Origin: Sphingomonadales bacterium
GTDB lineage: Bacteria > Pseudomonadota > Alphaproteobacteria > Sphingomonadales > Govanellaceae
DNA: 64,000 nucleotides
Reading direction: 5' to 3'
Assembly: GCA_019455285.1 (NCBI GenBank)
Contig: JACFMS010000005.1
Span: forward strand, 62,001-126,000
This document shows positions 61,827 through 64,000 of the stretch, one piece after another. Both the position numbers and the translations under genes were made by a program. Below the pieces are notes generated by a model. That model did not search any database, was not told where the DNA came from, and worked only from the letters and a program-made list of their open reading frames with translations. Numbering within the stretch: position 1 is the stretch's first letter; each line of letters starts with the position of its first letter.

Positions 61827-63051
61827 CGTGTCCCGCCCCCGAACGCGCCAACGGCATGGCTGGCTGCGTTCTGCCCTGCGTCTTTGCGGAGGCCAGCGTA
61901 GCATCATTTACCGCCTGCGCGCCAATCCATTCCACCAGCTTGGGCAAGGCAAGCGGCCGGCTGATGCCGTAGCCTTGGGCGCAGGTTGCGCCGGCATCGG
62001 TCAGCGTGGTTAAGATTTGCGCGTCCTCCACGCCTTCAGCGACGGTGTTCAGACCCATATTCTGGGCCATCGCCAGCACCGCCTTGACGATGGCCATGGC
62101 GTCGTGGGAAGCGAGAATGTCCTTGACGAAGGAGCGGTCGATTTTCAGCTCCGAGTAAGGCAGCCGGCGCAGCATGGAGAGGGAAGAATAGCCGGTGCCG
62201 AAATCATCCACCGCCAGGGTAAAGCCGCGCAAGCGGAGCCGCACCAGCACGTCCAGCGACACCAAGGGATCGGTCATCGCCGCGGTTTCGGTAAGCTCCA
62301 AGGTCACTTGCTCGGCGGGCAGGCCGCGCTCTTGGATCAGGGACGCGAAACGCTCGGGAAAATCCAGACGGCGCAGGTTCTGCGCTGAAATATTCAGCGC
62401 CACATGGCCGGTAAAGCCAGATTTTGATATGACGTGCCAGTCCTGGGCGGCATGTCCGGCGATGGCGAAAGTCAGTTCATCCATCAACTCCGGCTCGGCC
62501 TCGGCGATGGGGATGAACTGGTCCGGCGGCACTCGGCCGCCCTCCGGTCGCTGCCAGCGCACCAATGCTTCCAGGCCGGACAGTTTGCCGTTGGCGCAGG
62601 TGATGATCGGCTGATATTCGAGCACCAGTTCGCCATTCCTAATGCCGGCGGCCAGCGCCTCGGCATTGATCGCCGCCGCTTCCGCTTCGATTGGAGTCAG
62701 AGCGCCGCGCAGCGCCGCGGCGCGCACCGGCTTGCTTAACGCCGCGCCGACATTCAAGCCGACGTTTTCCGCAAAGGCCCGCGCCGCGTCCAGGGTGCGG
62801 TTGTCGGTGCCGCTCAAGAGGATAATGCGCGCCCGGCAGCCTTGGGCCGAGAGAAAGCGCAATACCTCGATGCCGTCGCTTTGACCCAACCACAAATCGA
62901 GCACGATTTCATCCGGCGTCTGCGCCCAGAAATGCGCCCGGAATGCCTCCACGGTGGTGGAGGTGCGCACGGCATATCCCATCTCGGCGGCCAGACGCCG
63001 GACGAATGCGCCCACCAATTCATCATCATCCAAAACCAGAAGATTTCTCAT
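61786..63051 (-). CDS. REC-EAL c-di-GMP phosphodiesterase
   Basis: 421 aa. An N-terminal receiver with Asp52 (DLWLGQSDG) is followed by an EAL domain from about 125: LEALVRW (Glu161), a DDFGTGYSSL metal site and AEGVED, so the catalytic residues look intact. Likely hydrolyses c-di-GMP when phosphorylated by the downstream overlapping kinase. I chose ATG 63051; ATG 63066 and GTG 63078 are alternatives. Confidence 0.92.
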   Translation of the reverse strand: MRNLLVLDDDELVGAFVRRLAAEMGYAVRTSTTVEAFRAHFWAQTPDEIVLDLWLGQSDGIEVLRFLSAQGCRARIILLSGTDNRTLDAARAFAENVGLNVGAALSKPVRAAALRGALTPIEAEAAAINAEALAAGIRNGELVLEYQPIITCANGKLSGLEALVRWQRPEGGRVPPDQFIPIAEAEPELMDELTFAIAGHAAQDWHVISKSGFTGHVALNISAQNLRRLDFPERFASLIQERGLPAEQVTLELTETAAMTDPLVSLDVLVRLRLRGFTLAVDDFGTGYSSLSMLRRLPYSELKIDRSFVKDILASHDAMAIVKAVLAMAQNMGLNTVAEGVEDAQILTTLTDAGATCAQGYGISRPLALPKLVEWIGAQAVNDATLASAKTQGRTQPAMPLARSGAGHDGGAGVSNNKHTH

Positions 63052-63321
63052 GCCCGCGCCATCCATCCCGCCAAACACCGTCGATGATATCCAATGGCTT
63101 TCTCACCCCATGCGATACCGCCCTGAAAAGAACTGCGGATAAGGCAATCAGCCAATGAACAAGTAATCGGCGATACGACTAAGCGTATATAATTATTATT
63201 ATTTAAAAGTAGTTTAGATAAGATTAATGTAGTTAACAAAAGATACCATATTATTGATTTAAATCGATTTATGGGGGCTGTGGCGAAACCGGGAGATGTC
63301 TGATCGTCTTGCGCCTGCCGC
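63052..63321. other. AT-rich non-coding spacer
   Basis: 270 bp between two minus-strand genes. The middle (about 63180-63270) is very AT-rich, with runs such as AATTATTATTATTT and ATTGATTTAAATCGAT, and probably carries the promoter of the REC-EAL/kinase pair. No coding frame, terminator or recognised operator was seen. Confidence 0.4.
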
Positions 63322-64000
63322 CTACCGCGTCATACCGTTACCGTCGGCGGTATGCTCCAGGCAACCGGCAAGGGTATCTATCAAACGCTCCATCATCTTT
63401 TGGTAAAGGTCCGGGCCGGCCGGCAGCCCTCGGCCCAGGGGATCGAGGTAGTGCACCCGAGTCGTGTTCTGGAAGAGGCGCAGGGAGGCAGCGGCGAACT
63501 GCGGCTCGGCGAAGATGCAAGCGACGTTGGCGGCTTTTGCGTCATGGGCGATGCGACGCAGGCGCCGCGCGCTGGCCCCCTGCTCGGGATGGCTGCGAAT
63601 GATGCCGACGTTATTCAGCGGAAAACGGTATTCAAGATATTGGTAGGCATCATGAAAAACCATGAAGGGTGTATCGTGCAACGGCTCCAATCTGGCCGCG
63701 ATGGCGTGCGACAGCGCGCGCAGGCGCGCGTCGGCCTGGGCCGCATTGCGGGCGTAAAGCGCGGCGTGGGCAGGGTCCAGCGTCTGCAACCGCGTTGCGA
63801 TCAGGCGGATGATGTGGCGGGCGTTGTCGGGATCGAGCCACAGATGGGGATCGATGACGTCGCCGACGCCGGCTTGACGGCTGCGCTCGGCGGCCTGGCG
63901 GCGGTTCGCCAGCCGCTGCAACGCGCGGGACTCGATTAAGGTCAAAACCTGCTGGCGCGGCGGTAGGGAGGCGATGACGCTTTGGAGCGACGGCTCCAAG
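63322..64000 (-). CDS. znuA: Zinc ABC transporter substrate-binding protein, 5' end off window
   Basis: C-terminal 225 residues of a ZnuA-type periplasmic zinc-binding protein. Metal-binding His in DPHLWLDPDNA and VFHDAYQYLEYRF, the latter family-typical, and the C-terminal Asp segment VHYLDPLGRGLPAGPDLYQ are present. The start, signal peptide and any His-rich loop lie beyond base 64000. Whether znuC/znuB follow cannot be seen. Confidence 0.88.
   Translation of the reverse strand, partial: LEPSLQSVIASLPPRQQVLTLIESRALQRLANRRQAAERSRQAGVGDVIDPHLWLDPDNARHIIRLIATRLQTLDPAHAALYARNAAQADARLRALSHAIAARLEPLHDTPFMVFHDAYQYLEYRFPLNNVGIIRSHPEQGASARRLRRIAHDAKAANVACIFAEPQFAAASLRLFQNTTRVHYLDPLGRGLPAGPDLYQKMMERLIDTLAGCLEHTADGNGMTR

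Noticed and set aside
1-64000. tRNA, rRNA, CRISPR, prophage or IS elements
   Set aside because: No tRNA-like cloverleaf, spacer array, transposase or phage structural gene was recognised anywhere in the window.

Overview
The window is a gene-dense, high-GC chromosomal segment from an alphaproteobacterium, most likely a Rhodospirillales-like organism. The evidence is the gene families: an ethylmalonyl-CoA pathway with polyhydroxybutyrate (PHB) metabolism, PhaR, a CpdR-like receiver, MetX/MetW, a class II B12-dependent ribonucleotide reductase, and a TIGR02302/DUF4175-type membrane protein. There are also interspersed palindromic repeats of types common in alphaproteobacteria. I found no rRNA, tRNA, CRISPR array, prophage or IS transposase.

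Layout. 0.4-9.4 kb: ethylmalonyl-CoA mutase (ecm) is divergent from crotonyl-CoA carboxylase/reductase (ccr) and methylsuccinyl-CoA dehydrogenase (mcd). These are followed by a twin-TM protein, a PduO-type cobalamin adenosyltransferase, etfBA and 3-hydroxybutyryl-CoA dehydrogenase. 9.4-15.2 kb: a 54-aa small gene, phaR, a 56-aa ORF coupled to a phaC-like gene, phaB, then a coupled methyltransferase / asparagine-synthase-like pair. 15.2-17.0 kb: metW and metX. 17.2-18.9 kb: a visibly lower-GC two-gene cassette (195-aa unknown plus XRE-HTH/ImmA-IrrE metalloprotease). 19.0-21.9 kb: chorismate mutase-like, hisC-type aminotransferase, tyrA. 21.9-28.5 kb: DUF2125, nrdJ, plsC, ydcF, ftsX, ftsE. 28.6-29.8 kb: zinc-ribbon protein and CpdR-like receiver. 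29.9-34.7 kb: DUF4175, lysA, lptM-like, argH. 34.8-41 kb: tlpA, LplT-like MFS, alpha and beta subunits of a quinohemoprotein amine dehydrogenase without the usual gamma subunit or maturases, and an aldehyde dehydrogenase. 41-44.2 kb: isochorismatase-P450 pair, GntR regulator, MAPEG protein. 44.2-48.6 kb: a MarR-led operon with an FAD aromatic hydroxylase, DUF2783, an MFS transporter and an atypical crotonase. 48.7-52.4 kb: lipoprotein, OmpR-type regulator, histidine kinase, exosortase-associated-type acyltransferase. 52.7-59.6 kb: indolepyruvate ferredoxin oxidoreductase, thiolase, acyl-CoA dehydrogenase, dienoyl-CoA isomerase-like protein. 59.5-63.1 kb: CHASE3/PAS hybrid kinase and REC-EAL protein. 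The window ends inside a ZnuA-like gene.

How it works together. Thiolase and PhaB make 3-hydroxybutyryl-CoA, which the PhaC-like enzyme can store as PHB. Carbon entering crotonyl-CoA can instead be assimilated through Ccr, Ecm and Mcd. EtfBA is the plausible electron acceptor for Mcd and the other acyl-CoA dehydrogenase. The adenosyltransferase makes the cofactor needed by both Ecm and NrdJ. The most notable regulatory signal is a TGC-N3-GCA palindrome, which matches the reported PhaR half-sites, in four promoter regions of this module (ecm/ccr, etfB, phaR/phaC, phaB). A second palindrome, TTGTCCGNACA, lies in three of the same regions. Together they suggest one regulon joining PHB storage with the ethylmalonyl-CoA pathway.
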